NCBI RefSeq assembly: GCF_030159995.1
Contig: NZ_BSNM01000009.1
Location: 1-64,000 of the forward strand
Source of the DNA: Litoribrevibacter albus
GTDB taxonomy: Bacteria > Pseudomonadota > Gammaproteobacteria > Pseudomonadales > Litoribrevibacteraceae
Reading direction: 5' to 3'
Length of the DNA: 64,000 bases
The notes beneath the pieces were generated by a model. That model had not been told where the DNA came from, made no database searches, and worked only from the letters and a program-made list of their open reading frames with translations. The position numbers and the translations under genes are program-made. This document shows, piece after piece, positions 1-8,234 of this stretch; the stretch's first letter is position 1, and the number at the start of each line of letters is the position of its first letter.

Positions 1-132
1 AGTAATGAAAGAATCGGCAGTGGTGCCAATAAGAGGAAACAGAACAGATTATTAAGAATCGAGCTCTGACCTTGGAGGGGCCTTCAGGTTTTTGCGCCTT
101 GACAACCCCCGGTCATATAGATGTTAGAGTGC

Positions 133-540
133 TTAGTTGCATTGAGTATTTCCGTATGCATCCGTGTAGCAGTTGTAACTGCCGCCACCAAATGAACCAC
201 TTGTGTTTCCGTATGGGTCTGAGTAGCTATTGAAGTTTTGACCGCCTACGGTTCCCGATGTATTTCCATAGGGATCAGAATACGAGTTTATTGAGCTGCC
301 ACCATATGAACCCGAAGTATTACCGTAGGGATCTGAATAAGTGTTGTAACTTTTACCACCTATTGTTCCTGAGGTATTTCCATATGGGTCTGTGTACAGA
401 CTGCCCGATGTTCCGTCATCACAGTTTATTGATGTATTTCCATATCCGTCTGAATAGCTATTACATCCAGCTATCGACTGAGTTGGAAACGCAAGAATTG
501 CGACGATTGATACGCTTGCTAATGTCACTTTTTGTTTCAT
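133..540 (-). CDS. secreted tandem-repeat protein, function unknown
   Basis: The 135-residue product starts with a Sec signal peptide (residues 1 to about 24, cut near SIAG). The remainder is made of about six imperfect repeats of roughly 20 residues with the core Y-[ST]-D-x-Y-G-N-T, followed by glycine/serine-rich G-G stretches. The mature protein is rich in Gly, Ser, Asn and Tyr and has Cys residues near both ends (about 26, 40, 123 and 134). A good ribosome binding site (AAAGGAG) lies 9 bases before the ATG. No domain is recognised; an exported structural, adhesive or low-complexity surface protein is an inference. It stands alone with no partner gene in view. Confidence 0.7.
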   Translation of the reverse strand: MKQKVTLASVSIVAILAFPTQSIAGCNSYSDGYGNTSINCDDGTSGSLYTDPYGNTSGTIGGKSYNTYSDPYGNTSGSYGGSSINSYSDPYGNTSGTVGGQNFNSYSDPYGNTSGSFGGGSYNCYTDAYGNTQCN

Positions 541-815
541 AGTGGTTCTCCTTTCGTTTGTTGCACTCTAACAGCGAATTCTGCGTCCTAAAGACGCAGA
601 TCAGTTTTTCCTATTTTGCGTCACACTCTCTGACGCATAATCCATTAAAACAACAACTTAACCCATTAGTGCAGATATTACATCCCCAAAATGCGACTTT
701 GATTTCCGGCCAGCACTCCCCCAAAAAGCGTCAGCAACCGAAAAATATTCTTTATATTCAATAAATTACCGATTCACTTTTCCGAAAATGCGTCACGAGT
801 CGCATATCATCCACA
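541..815. other. intergenic region, promoter side of the repeat-protein gene
   Basis: This AT-rich gap separates the starting end of the repeat-protein gene from the 3' end of the EamA transporter gene. Small open frames here have no ribosome binding site or recognisable content. No hairpin followed by a T run was seen beyond the transporter stop. Confidence 0.5.
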
Positions 816-1709
816 TCACAACACCAAATAAATCCCTACCATCAAACTCACCAGCCCCAGTAACTTCAGCCGATTGAATTCTTCATTAAGCAGCCACACG
901 CCCATCGCGACGCCAATGGGAATACTGACTTGCCGAAGTGCCACGACCTGCCCTACGTGTTCTGTGTAGTTCATGGCGATGAGTACCAAACTGTAGGTCA
1001 GTGTCATCACAAAGGCGGTGGACGCGGTGCTAAGCATTTGTTGGGTGACGGTGCTGCGCCATTGTTCGGCGGAAGATCGGCTGATGAAGGAGAAGCCTAA
1101 ACACCAAATGGCCGATGACAGAGATAGCCAAAACATATACACCAAGGAACGTTGCCAGCCTTGATGATCAGGCAAACTCTGAGATAACCCTGTGAGTACC
1201 GTCTGATCCACATAGCTGTAACCTGTGGTTGCTAAGGCCGCTACCATAGCAAAGAAGACGCCAGGGCTTTTTAGGGAAGACCAAAAGACGTCCTTACCTT
1301 TAAAGGGAATCAATAAGCACCCAATGATGATTAAGAACACACCCACATATTGGATCAGGTTGTAGTGCTTGTGACTGAACACACTCACAGCAATGGGCAC
1401 AAGGGCGACGGGTAATGCTCTGGCTAGCGGGTACACCACAGACAGTTCATATCCTCGATACCCCTGGCTTAAGCCAAAAAGATAGAAGGCTTGGAAGCAC
1501 CCCGTCAGTACCAGCATTCCAAAATGATCCGTCACAATTGTGGTGGAAATTTGGTGATAATAGAGTGCGAACGGCAGCAGCATTAACGCCGCAAAGCTAC
1601 TCACCACCGTAAAGAAGGACATGTAAGGCACGGACTTTTTGCCAATAAAGTTCCAAGCCGCATGACAAAACGCAGACACAACAACCAGTAAAAACGGCAG
1701 CCAAGTCAT
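816..1709 (-). CDS. EamA/DMT-family transporter, phosphonate-cluster associated
   Basis: This 297-residue protein has about ten predicted membrane helices and the start typical of the drug/metabolite transporter superfamily (LPFLLVVVSAFCHAAWNFIGKK). A DMT protein recorded as phosphonate-utilisation associated (TIGR03340 type, from memory) occupies the same position in other 2AEP clusters, which fits this location behind phnW-phnX and the HD oxygenase. A terminator at 1742-1765 lies between it and that operon, so it may have its own promoter or depend on read-through. The substrate is unknown; import or export of a phosphonate or amino compound is inference only. Confidence 0.8.
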   Translation of the reverse strand: MTWLPFLLVVVSAFCHAAWNFIGKKSVPYMSFFTVVSSFAALMLLPFALYYHQISTTIVTDHFGMLVLTGCFQAFYLFGLSQGYRGYELSVVYPLARALPVALVPIAVSVFSHKHYNLIQYVGVFLIIIGCLLIPFKGKDVFWSSLKSPGVFFAMVAALATTGYSYVDQTVLTGLSQSLPDHQGWQRSLVYMFWLSLSSAIWCLGFSFISRSSAEQWRSTVTQQMLSTASTAFVMTLTYSLVLIAMNYTEHVGQVVALRQVSIPIGVAMGVWLLNEEFNRLKLLGLVSLMVGIYLVL

Positions 1710-1734
1710 TCAGTACAACCTTTTTAAAGTTAAG

Positions 1735-1767
1735 AAAAAATAAAGCCCCGATACATCGAGGCTTTAT
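1735..1767 (-). terminator. terminator of the phnW-phnX-HD operon
   Basis: Read on the minus strand, AAAGCCTCGA and TCGGGGCTTT pair around a short loop and are followed by ATTTTTT. It starts 14 bases after the stop codon of the HD-domain gene. Confidence 0.85.
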
Positions 1768-1780
1768 GAATCCAAATAGT

Positions 1781-2359
1781 TTATGAGGGGTTTACTAGCT
1801 TTATGATCCGATCCCGATAATAGTCTAGATCAGGAATCTCCAAGCCCACTTGTTTGCCGTAATCATCAAAGTAGCGGACTCTCAATGCTTGGCGAAAATA
1901 CTCCCCTTGCTCAAACTTGGCCACCTGTTCAGCGGTCATCGGCCCACCTTGTAAGGCTAAGCTGTGTTTGGACGCATCACTGAGACCATCGTAGTAATCG
2001 TCTTTCACTGCACAAAGGTAACGCTTCGCGGCCACATGCAGTTGAATGGGTACGGTAATTTCTTTACCAAAATACTTTGTTAAGAAACGTGCGCCGAGCA
2101 CTTCGTGATTAAAGTCCTCTTCAGGCGTCCCATCTGCAATCAAACCAGCATCCTGAGGGCCAATGAAATGACCAACGTCATGAAGCAAACTGGCTACGAT
2201 GATGTCATCTGTTTCGCCTTCCTGTTCCGCCAAAAACGCACACTGCAACATGTGCTGCTTTTGGGTAACGGCTTCGCCGTATTGCTCGTCACCGAAGCGG
2301 TTAAACAAGCTGACTAACGTTTGATAGACGAAGTCAGCCTGAGCGATGCACGTTTCCAT
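1781..2359 (-). CDS. HD-domain phosphonate oxygenase, PhnZ-like
   Basis: This 192-residue HD-domain protein resembles the family associated with phosphonate degradation operons (TIGR03276 type), which includes the di-iron oxygenase PhnZ that cleaves (R)-1-hydroxy-2-aminoethylphosphonate to glycine and phosphate. Visible metal-ligand candidates are His36, His60-Asp61 (LLHDVGH), His64, His85 and His108, together with the YGE segment around residue 27. The ATG overlaps the phnX stop codon in TAATG, so the two are translationally coupled. No PhnY-type 2-oxoglutarate dioxygenase is present in the window, so the hydroxylated substrate would have to come from elsewhere or from the environment. Function by analogy; substrate not proven. 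Confidence 0.8.
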   Translation of the reverse strand: METCIAQADFVYQTLVSLFNRFGDEQYGEAVTQKQHMLQCAFLAEQEGETDDIIVASLLHDVGHFIGPQDAGLIADGTPEEDFNHEVLGARFLTKYFGKEITVPIQLHVAAKRYLCAVKDDYYDGLSDASKHSLALQGGPMTAEQVAKFEQGEYFRQALRVRYFDDYGKQVGLEIPDLDYYRDRIIKLVNPS

Positions 2360-3207
2360 TAAGGGCGCTCTCCAGATGCCAACTTGCGATTGATGTCGTC
2401 GATCACCGCAGGCAGTTCAGCCACAGAATCAATCACATAATGGGCGCCACTCAAGGCCATTTTCTTGCGGGCTTTTACTGCAATGGCTTCTTGTTCATCA
2501 CCAGGCAAGGCTTGCCATTGCTCAAGGCTAAGGCCATTGGCATTACCACTGACGGCCACAGCCACAGTCCACATACCCGCATTCAAGCCTTCTTCGATGC
2601 CGGTTTCGGTGTCATCGATCTTGATACAGGCCTGCGCTTCAAGAATCTCCAGTTTTTCCATCACCGCCTGTGCCATGTACGGGTATGGGCGCCCTTTGGA
2701 CACCTCGGTCGCGCATACGTTTACATCCGCTTCATAACCTGCTTCTTTGGCTACTTCAGCGACCACGGCATACATTTGTTCGTTATAGCCGGTGTTTCCA
2801 CCCAGCTTGATGCCTTGCGCTCGCAGATCATCCGACACCTGTTTCCAGCCAGGAATCAGCCCACCCGTTAAGCGAATGGTTTCCAACTGAATGGGAAGAA
2901 ATTCATGATACAGCGCCATCACATCCTCTTCTGTCGATGCCAGGCCTTTCACCGCTTGCCACTTCTCTTGGATTTCAGGCATGGCTAACATCATGCGAAT
3001 GTGAACGCTTTTCTCTGTGCCCATTGGTTCACGGCACTGGGCTTCAGTCACCGCTACGCCATGATTCTCAAACAACGTCATAAACGCCATGATCGGCGCA
3101 CGCGAGCCAAAGTCGACCGTCGTGCCCGCCCAATCACAGATAACGGCTTTAACTTGACCGGCATAACGTCGTTGAAAAGAATAAGGCGCTTTGTTGATGG
3201 TATTCAT
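2359..3207 (-). CDS. phnX: phosphonoacetaldehyde hydrolase (phosphonatase)
   Basis: This HAD-superfamily enzyme splits phosphonoacetaldehyde into acetaldehyde and phosphate, the second step of the phosphonatase route. From the chosen start it is 282 residues. The nucleophile Asp25 lies in CDWAGTT, and the Schiff-base Lys66 lies in MGTEKSVH; the 41-residue spacing matches that of the characterised Bacillus enzyme (Asp12/Lys53). A longer frame opens at 3276 but would overlap phnW by 58 bases; the ATG at 3207 has AAGGAAC upstream and lies 11 bases after the phnW stop. It is the middle gene of the phnW-phnX-HD operon and cytoplasmic. Confidence 0.95.
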   Translation of the reverse strand: MNTINKAPYSFQRRYAGQVKAVICDWAGTTVDFGSRAPIMAFMTLFENHGVAVTEAQCREPMGTEKSVHIRMMLAMPEIQEKWQAVKGLASTEEDVMALYHEFLPIQLETIRLTGGLIPGWKQVSDDLRAQGIKLGGNTGYNEQMYAVVAEVAKEAGYEADVNVCATEVSKGRPYPYMAQAVMEKLEILEAQACIKIDDTETGIEEGLNAGMWTVAVAVSGNANGLSLEQWQALPGDEQEAIAVKARKKMALSGAHYVIDSVAELPAVIDDINRKLASGERP

Positions 3208-3218
3208 TCGTCTGTTCC

Positions 3219-4436
3219 TTAGGCTATCGCGGTTTGTTCTAGTGACGAGGTCGCTGTTGTGTTGTCTTCTAACCAATATCTTTGATGTTCAATCACATCA
3301 ATTAAACGGGCCATATCTTGTGGGAACACATGGCCGATATTACCGATACGGAAACAATCTGCGTCCGATACTTTGCCCGGATAAATCACAAAGCCGTTGG
3401 CTTTCAAACGTGCGTAAAATTCATTGAAGTGATAACTAGGATGATCAGGGTTAAAGAACGTGGTGATGAATGGCGATTGGGCCGCATCTTCAAGTAAAGT
3501 TTGGAAGCCCAGTTTTCTCATACCAGCCACCAACACATCATGATTTTCTTGATAACGAGCGTAACGAGCTGCAATTCCACCCTCTTCTTCCAATTCTGAC
3601 AGAGCTTGATCAAACGCACGAACCGTATGAGTTGGCGAGGTAAAGCGCCATTTTCCGCCGCCGTCTTCCATGCCTTTCCACTGATCATAGAGATCTAAGG
3701 CCAATGAACGGGCATTGCCTGTAGAGGCTTCTAATTTCTGACGATTCGCAATGACGAATCCGAAGCCCGGCACGCCTTGAATGCACTTATTGGCGCTGCT
3801 GATTAAGAAGTCGATGTTTAAATCCGCCACATCCATCGGGATACCACCAAAACTGCTCATGGCATCAACAATGAAAGAACAATTGGAAGCCTTCACGATC
3901 GGCGCAATGGCTTCGATTGGGTTCAAGCGGCCTGTGGTGGTTTCGCAATGCACAACGGCAACGTGCGTGAAAGGCTTATCTGCATTCAATAAACGGTCTT
4001 CTTCAAGCAGCGTTTTTAACGCATCAAGGTCAATGGTATCGGCTTCGCCAAAGTCCCAAAGCTTATGTTCAATTCTTAGTACAGACGCGATCTGACCAAT
4101 CCGTTTTCCGTAAGCGCCGTTGGCGAGCACCAAGAGTTTGTCATCGTTGCCGATCACAGAACCAATCACACTTTCTACCGAGGCAGAACCACTGCCTTGC
4201 ATCAAAACAGACGTAAACTCCGCTTGACGCTCCGAGTGTTTTGGCAACGCCAAAGAAACCAGGCGGCTGCGAATGCCTTGAACCAAGTCGTTGTAGTCTT
4301 TATCCCAGGTACACCAGTCTTTCATCATCGCCTGGCGCACCGTCGGGCTGGTTGAAAGTGGCCCAGGCGTGAGCAACAAGTACGGGTTCTCAGTGGTGTT
4401 TTCTTCTGATGATGGATTGTTTGTAACGTAATCCAT
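3219..4436 (-). CDS. phnW: 2-aminoethylphosphonate:pyruvate transaminase
   Basis: This PLP-dependent fold-type I aminotransferase converts 2AEP and pyruvate into phosphonoacetaldehyde and alanine, supplying the substrate of PhnX. The 405-residue protein has the N-terminal [10 protein letters not shown] motif, the cofactor-binding Asp191 ([11 protein letters not shown]) and the PLP lysine at about 217 (SSANKCIQG). The N-terminus is some 18 residues longer than is common. It heads the leftward operon, and its promoter region (4437-4696) holds two palindromic operator sites shared with the transporter operon, so induction through the GntR repressor is expected. Confidence 0.95.
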   Translation of the reverse strand: MDYVTNNPSSEENTTENPYLLLTPGPLSTSPTVRQAMMKDWCTWDKDYNDLVQGIRSRLVSLALPKHSERQAEFTSVLMQGSGSASVESVIGSVIGNDDKLLVLANGAYGKRIGQIASVLRIEHKLWDFGEADTIDLDALKTLLEEDRLLNADKPFTHVAVVHCETTTGRLNPIEAIAPIVKASNCSFIVDAMSSFGGIPMDVADLNIDFLISSANKCIQGVPGFGFVIANRQKLEASTGNARSLALDLYDQWKGMEDGGGKWRFTSPTHTVRAFDQALSELEEEGGIAARYARYQENHDVLVAGMRKLGFQTLLEDAAQSPFITTFFNPDHPSYHFNEFYARLKANGFVIYPGKVSDADCFRIGNIGHVFPQDMARLIDVIEHQRYWLEDNTTATSSLEQTAIA

Positions 4437-4490
4437 AGATGATTCCCTCTAACTCTCATTTTGATACCAAATCGTCTTTCATTGCCAATC

Positions 4491-4502
4491 TGGTATATAC
4501 CA
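4491..4502. promoter_or_regulatory. probable GntR operator, site 1 (phnW side)
   Basis: TGGTATATACCA is a perfect 12-base palindrome, about 55 bases before the phnW start. The same core recurs at 4591, 8076 and 8143. Confidence 0.75.
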
Positions 4503-4590
4503 ATTTATTTTGGATACTATGAGAAGCTATTCAACAGGTCAATAGAGACCAGAAAAGATTCATCAAACTGAAACAGAAACGAAATATATT

Positions 4591-4604
4591 TTGGTATATA
4601 CCAA
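4591..4604. promoter_or_regulatory. probable GntR operator, site 2 (FAD gene side)
   Basis: TTGGTATATACCAA is a perfect 14-base palindrome, about 93 bases before the FAD oxidoreductase start. A weaker related half-site (TTGATACCAA) is at about 4460. Confidence 0.75.
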
Positions 4605-4696
4605 TAATAAGAAAAATCCCGATACCTCTTTGTTCTGTTTTTGGCTAATCACCAATACAAGAGCAGGATGGAAAATGACTGATTAGGAAAAGAACT

Positions 4697-5833
4697 ATGT
4701 ACGATCTTATTGTTGTAGGTGCTGGTATCGCTGGCTTGGCGTTCGCACTTACTGCCGTTGAGCAAGGACAAACGGTGCTTGTGATTGAAAAGAATAAAGC
4801 CCCTCAAGGTGCCTCAATCCGAAACTTTGGAATGGTACTGCCATTAGGTATGCCAACAGGTAATGCGTTAAACCGAGCTATCAAAAGCAAAGAGAAATGG
4901 TTGGATTATTCAAAGAAAGCCAACTTTTGGGCGAACCCTTGCGGGATGATGATGGCCGCGCACCACGATGACGAAATGACCGCAATGGAAGAGTTTAACA
5001 GTCATCACAGCCTTCCCCCCTACAGGACTCGACTACTCAACCCGGATCAAGCGCAAGTGATCTGCCCTGGCGTAAACCCTAAAGGTTTGGTCGGTGGTTT
5101 ATTAAGTCAAACCGAAGTACAGATCAATCCGCAACAAGCCATCAAGCAGCTTACTCATTATTTAGCGAAGCAAGACGAGGCTGAATTGCTTTTCTCAACA
5201 CGCGTACTGCAAGTTCACTCGGGTGATGCGGGCTGTGAGGTTCAAACCACACAAGGTACCTTTAACGCCAAGCGCATTGTATGCTGCCCTGGTCATGAAT
5301 TTAATGATCTGATCCCATGCGATGAACAGACCAGACCCAAGACCTGTAAGCTACAAATGATGCGAACCATCAAACAAAAGCAAAACTGGGCCTTCGGTTC
5401 CATGTTCTCGACAGGTTTGTCGATGTTGCATTACCCCGCCTTCGATAACGTGAAAAGCCTGGCGGCCGTTAGAGAACGTGTAACCTATGATCACCCCGAG
5501 TTTGAAAAGCACGGCATTCACATTTTGGCGGCTCAAAATCAGGTCGGTGAAATCACGCTCGGGGATTCTCATCACTACGGAGATGACCCTGACCCCTTCA
5601 TCAATCAGGAAGTAAATTTCCTAATCACACAGTACGCCAAAAAGGTCTTACAGCTGCCTAGTTGGGAAATAAAAGAGCAATGGATTGGCATCTACAGCAA
5701 GACCCAAGATGATCATGTCTATTGGACTCAACCACAAGATCATGTATTTTTAGTCACGGGTCTGGGTGGTACAGGCATGAGCACCAGCTTTGCTATCGCC
5801 GAAGAATGGTTTTTGGAAAACCAAGCCGGATAA
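4697..5833 (+). CDS. FAD-dependent oxidoreductase of phosphonate clusters (DAO superfamily)
   Basis: The 378-residue protein has the N-terminal dinucleotide-binding motif VGAGIAGLAFALTAVE followed by an acidic strand end (VIEKNK), and the C-terminal LVTGLGGTGMSTSFAIAEEW that closes the FAD site in D-amino-acid-oxidase-like proteins. It fits the TIGR03364-type family often encoded beside phosphonate genes; relatives (PbfC/PbfD type) are reported to oxidise 2AEP or N-methylated 2AEP to phosphonoacetaldehyde, which PhnX would then cleave. That specificity is inference here. AGGAAAAG lies just before the ATG. It is divergent from phnW with shared operators, and co-directional with the GntR gene 83 bases downstream. 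Confidence 0.85.
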   Translation: MYDLIVVGAGIAGLAFALTAVEQGQTVLVIEKNKAPQGASIRNFGMVLPLGMPTGNALNRAIKSKEKWLDYSKKANFWANPCGMMMAAHHDDEMTAMEEFNSHHSLPPYRTRLLNPDQAQVICPGVNPKGLVGGLLSQTEVQINPQQAIKQLTHYLAKQDEAELLFSTRVLQVHSGDAGCEVQTTQGTFNAKRIVCCPGHEFNDLIPCDEQTRPKTCKLQMMRTIKQKQNWAFGSMFSTGLSMLHYPAFDNVKSLAAVRERVTYDHPEFEKHGIHILAAQNQVGEITLGDSHHYGDDPDPFINQEVNFLITQYAKKVLQLPSWEIKEQWIGIYSKTQDDHVYWTQPQDHVFLVTGLGGTGMSTSFAIAEEWFLENQAG

Positions 5834-5916
5834 CAACAGAGTTCCAGCGCCATAATAAACAGCCATTAGGCAAAATAGCTTGTTAAGCACAGATAGCAGG
5901 ATAGATAGCCAGCAGT

Positions 5917-6633
5917 ATGTCATTACCCCAATACAAAACCATCGTCGACCATTTGAAGAACCAGATCTCAGCCGGAAAGCTGTCGACTCAGGATAAATTG
6001 CCTTCAGAACGACAACTAAGTGATCAGTTCAATGCCTCCCGGATTACCGCCAGAGAAGCATTACTGCAACTGGAACGAGAAGGTGTTATTTATCGACTCA
6101 ATCGTCGCGGTTGGTTTGTTAGCCCGACTCGTTTGATCTACGACCCGACCTCACCTGCAACCTTCAACCAAATGCTCGCCAGCCAAAATCGGATTGGCGA
6201 AACCACGCCGATCAGTTACGAGCTAACCGAAGCGCCTAAAGCCATTGCCACTGTCATGGACCTTTCAGAAGGCTCCCCGGTTTATCTCATCAAACGACTT
6301 AGAAGCGTCGAACAACGACCGATTCTCATCGAACAAATTTATGTGGACGCCAACCTCTGCCCTGGTTTACTGAAACACGACTTCAGCCAATCACTGACTG
6401 AAATCTTCTCGATTCACTACCAGAAAGAAGTTACTCAAACCGGCGTCAACATGTACGCCACATCATTGGATGAACAAACCGCGCAGGAACTGCAAGTCTC
6501 GGCAGGCAGCCCATGCTTGGAAATCAAACGCTGCCGTTTTACTGACGAAGGACGAGTGCTGGAATACGATATCGAATACTGGCGGCATGATGCGGTTGAG
6601 CTGAGGATGAGTTTGGGGCATGGACAAAATTAG
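5917..6633 (+). CDS. phnR: GntR/HutC-family regulator of phosphonate genes
   Basis: The 238-residue protein has a GntR winged-helix domain (residues about 5-70; LSTQDKLPSERQLSDQFNAS and ITAREALLQLEREG) and a UTRA ligand-binding domain (about 85-230). It resembles the PhnR-type regulators of 2AEP loci. Four copies of a TGGTAT-n-ACCA palindrome in the two phosphonate promoter regions are its likely binding sites. The usual mode for this family is repression relieved by a pathway compound, which has not been tested here. It probably shares a transcript with the FAD gene. The gene symbol is assigned from context. Confidence 0.85.
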   Translation: MSLPQYKTIVDHLKNQISAGKLSTQDKLPSERQLSDQFNASRITAREALLQLEREGVIYRLNRRGWFVSPTRLIYDPTSPATFNQMLASQNRIGETTPISYELTEAPKAIATVMDLSEGSPVYLIKRLRSVEQRPILIEQIYVDANLCPGLLKHDFSQSLTEIFSIHYQKEVTQTGVNMYATSLDEQTAQELQVSAGSPCLEIKRCRFTDEGRVLEYDIEYWRHDAVELRMSLGHGQN

Positions 6634-7036
6634 AATTTGCTTGGCATTTATACTCGTTTTTTCAATGTTTCTTCCGCTTTCATCATGTGATCGAAAAGTG
6701 ATTAATGAAGAAACACAAGCGATAGAATTTCAATCAATTGAGCGTTACATCATTCCTGAAAATGCCTCCCCAATGTACTACTTATGGATATTGGCATTTC
6801 TGGCTCCAGCTACTTGGTGCTTCTACTCAAAACGAATTAAAAGACAGGGACTGGTTCAAGCCATTCACTTTGTTGTTCCTATCCCCGTATTGGTACTCGT
6901 AAGCCAACACTACTTTACCGGAGTTCTTATGCTGGGAGGTTACTTGGCGGCGTTCAGCTGTTTAGGGCTTATAGTGATTTCAGTAATAGAGCTTTTATCA
7001 AGTAAACGAAGTTTCAGAAGACAAGAAGACGTTTGA
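6620..7036 (+). CDS. small putative lipoprotein / membrane protein, unknown
   Basis: The 138-residue product opens 14 bases inside the end of the GntR gene (ATGGACAAAATTAG), suggesting translational coupling. The N-terminus has a hydrophobic signal ending in the possible lipobox LSSC (Cys about 23), followed by a polar segment and two or three hydrophobic helices (about 53-70, 82-98 and 103-127). The C-terminus is basic. No family recognised. Because it rides on the phosphonate regulator transcript it may be co-regulated, but nothing links it functionally. Confidence 0.6.
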   Translation: MDKIRICLAFILVFSMFLPLSSCDRKVINEETQAIEFQSIERYIIPENASPMYYLWILAFLAPATWCFYSKRIKRQGLVQAIHFVVPIPVLVLVSQHYFTGVLMLGGYLAAFSCLGLIVISVIELLSSKRSFRRQEDV

Positions 7037-7042
7037 GCCCCG

Positions 7043-7801
7043 CTACTCATGATACTTCCGCAACACCTGATCATAGACACCCGAAGCCTTCAGCTTATCT
7101 AAAGACGTCTGCCACAGGGCAATTTCGGAATCAGCAATGTCCTTACTTGCAGCAATGTACAGAGAGGAATCAACGACTTTAACATTCGTTTGAACCAAGG
7201 CATCTACCGGGTAGTTTAGTTCTCTTAAGATATGTTTTGTCCCTAGAGGCGATTCGCTGATTCCTAAATCCGTTCGACCATGTAACAACTTCTCATAGAC
7301 GGTCTTTGCCTGAACAGAAACGTTATCTAGATTACGGAATCCTGCCTTTTTGAGTTTGTTATAAACAAGTCCGGCGTGACGAGTTGAGATCATATCGACC
7401 TGTTTTGCGTCTTCCAGACTTTCAATAACTAACGGGCTCCCTTTCTTCTTATAAAAGTAGATGGAAGAATCCACCAGCGGGCCAATCCATTGGTATTGGT
7501 TTTCACGTTCTTTGGTTTTGAACATGGAAATGAACAGGCGTCTTGGTTCATTGTTGAGCATGTAAGACGCTCTCATACTGGGGTAAAGCTCAAGCGCTAC
7601 ATCGGCACCTAAATCACGGATGATGTGCTGTACAATTTCGACGGAAAAGCCGGTCAATTGACCATCCACCATATAGTTGTACGGAGCCCATTCTTCTGTC
7701 AGCACAATGAGTTTCTCGCTCTCAGAAGCATTAGTTCGAACAATACAAAACACGAAGAGCAGCAAAGCATTGAACAGAAAAGAAATGGGTTGTTTAACCA
7801 C
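7043..7801 (-). CDS. periplasmic solute-binding protein, SBP_bac_3 type
   Basis: The 252-residue protein has a signal peptide (to about residue 25) and the fold typical of family 3 extracellular solute-binding proteins. The opening LIVLTEEWAPYNYMVDGQ and GFSVEIVQHIIRDLG match the usual ligand-binding start. It is an orphan with no ABC permease beside it, like many such proteins in related bacteria whose role (amino-acid sensing or transport) is unclear. The start is GTG with GGAG 8 bases upstream. It faces the PhnR-side genes convergently and is divergent from phnS. A second, distant copy of the same type is at 17507-18307. Confidence 0.8.
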   Translation of the reverse strand: MVKQPISFLFNALLLFVFCIVRTNASESEKLIVLTEEWAPYNYMVDGQLTGFSVEIVQHIIRDLGADVALELYPSMRASYMLNNEPRRLFISMFKTKERENQYQWIGPLVDSSIYFYKKKGSPLVIESLEDAKQVDMISTRHAGLVYNKLKKAGFRNLDNVSVQAKTVYEKLLHGRTDLGISESPLGTKHILRELNYPVDALVQTNVKVVDSSLYIAASKDIADSEIALWQTSLDKLKASGVYDQVLRKYHE

Positions 7802-7931
7802 GCGACCAACTCCAACAAAAATGCCTTCATTGATTACAAAGCTAGTTCAGTCTGGTGAGATTACCCAGTTTCCACAGAAGTTTCTGTATGAATCCTGCCC
7901 CACTTCGATTAAATATTTTTAATAGTTGCCC

Positions 7932-7949
7932 AAAAAGCGTTCGCTTTTT
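7932..7949. terminator. compact terminator-like hairpin
   Basis: AAAAAGC-GTTC-GCTTTTT, followed by further T bases on the plus strand and A-rich on the other. No gene ends close by on the plus strand; it would lie in the leader of the minus-strand binding-protein gene, so its role is unclear. Confidence 0.4.
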
Positions 7950-8075
7950 TTCACCTCATCATACAGCCTAAAATCCTTACTATCGCTCTTAAATCCGTCC
8001 TAAGCCCCATGGTTACGCACCTGTACAAATTCCAGTCTAACCCCAGACGTTGAATGGCATAGTTTCCGCATACAT

Positions 8076-8093
8076 ATCTGGTATAAACCAGAT
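8076..8093. promoter_or_regulatory. probable GntR operator, site 3 (phnS promoter)
   Basis: ATCTGGT-ATAA-ACCAGAT: seven-base perfect arms around the same TGGTAT/ACCA core found before phnW. Confidence 0.7.
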
Positions 8094-8142
8094 TAATATT
8101 TTTGAAATATTTCTGTCTTATTCTGCTGATAGCTTATAAGAA

Positions 8143-8158
8143 TCTGGTATCAACCAGA
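8143..8158. promoter_or_regulatory. probable GntR operator, site 4 (phnS promoter)
   Basis: TCTGGT-ATCA-ACCAGA, 66 bases centre-to-centre from site 3 and about 77 bases before phnS. Confidence 0.7.
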
Positions 8159-8234
8159 ACCATTAATATGAGCAAGATCAAGAGCAAGAATTTGTAAATC
8201 TAAGACTTAAATACGATTCAGGACGAGGAAGACA

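Larger units (their letters stand above)
7802..8234. promoter_or_regulatory. phnS control region (433 bases without a gene)
   Basis: The gap lies between the divergent binding-protein gene and phnS. It contains a short terminator-like hairpin at 7932-7949 (AAAAAGCG/CGCTTTTT) and the two phosphonate operators at 8076 and 8143. No open frame of interest was seen. Confidence 0.7.

Noticed and set aside
133-540. Idea that the repeat protein is a ribosomally made, modified peptide precursor
   Set aside because: No maturase, protease or transporter gene is next to it, and the signal peptide points to Sec export.
258-764. Plus-strand open frames opposite to and downstream of the repeat-protein gene
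   Set aside because: They are antisense or intergenic frames with no ribosome binding site and no plausible protein composition.
3208-3276. Longer start for phnX
   Set aside because: It would overlap phnW by 58 bases and add residues unlike the family; a good ribosome binding site precedes 3207.
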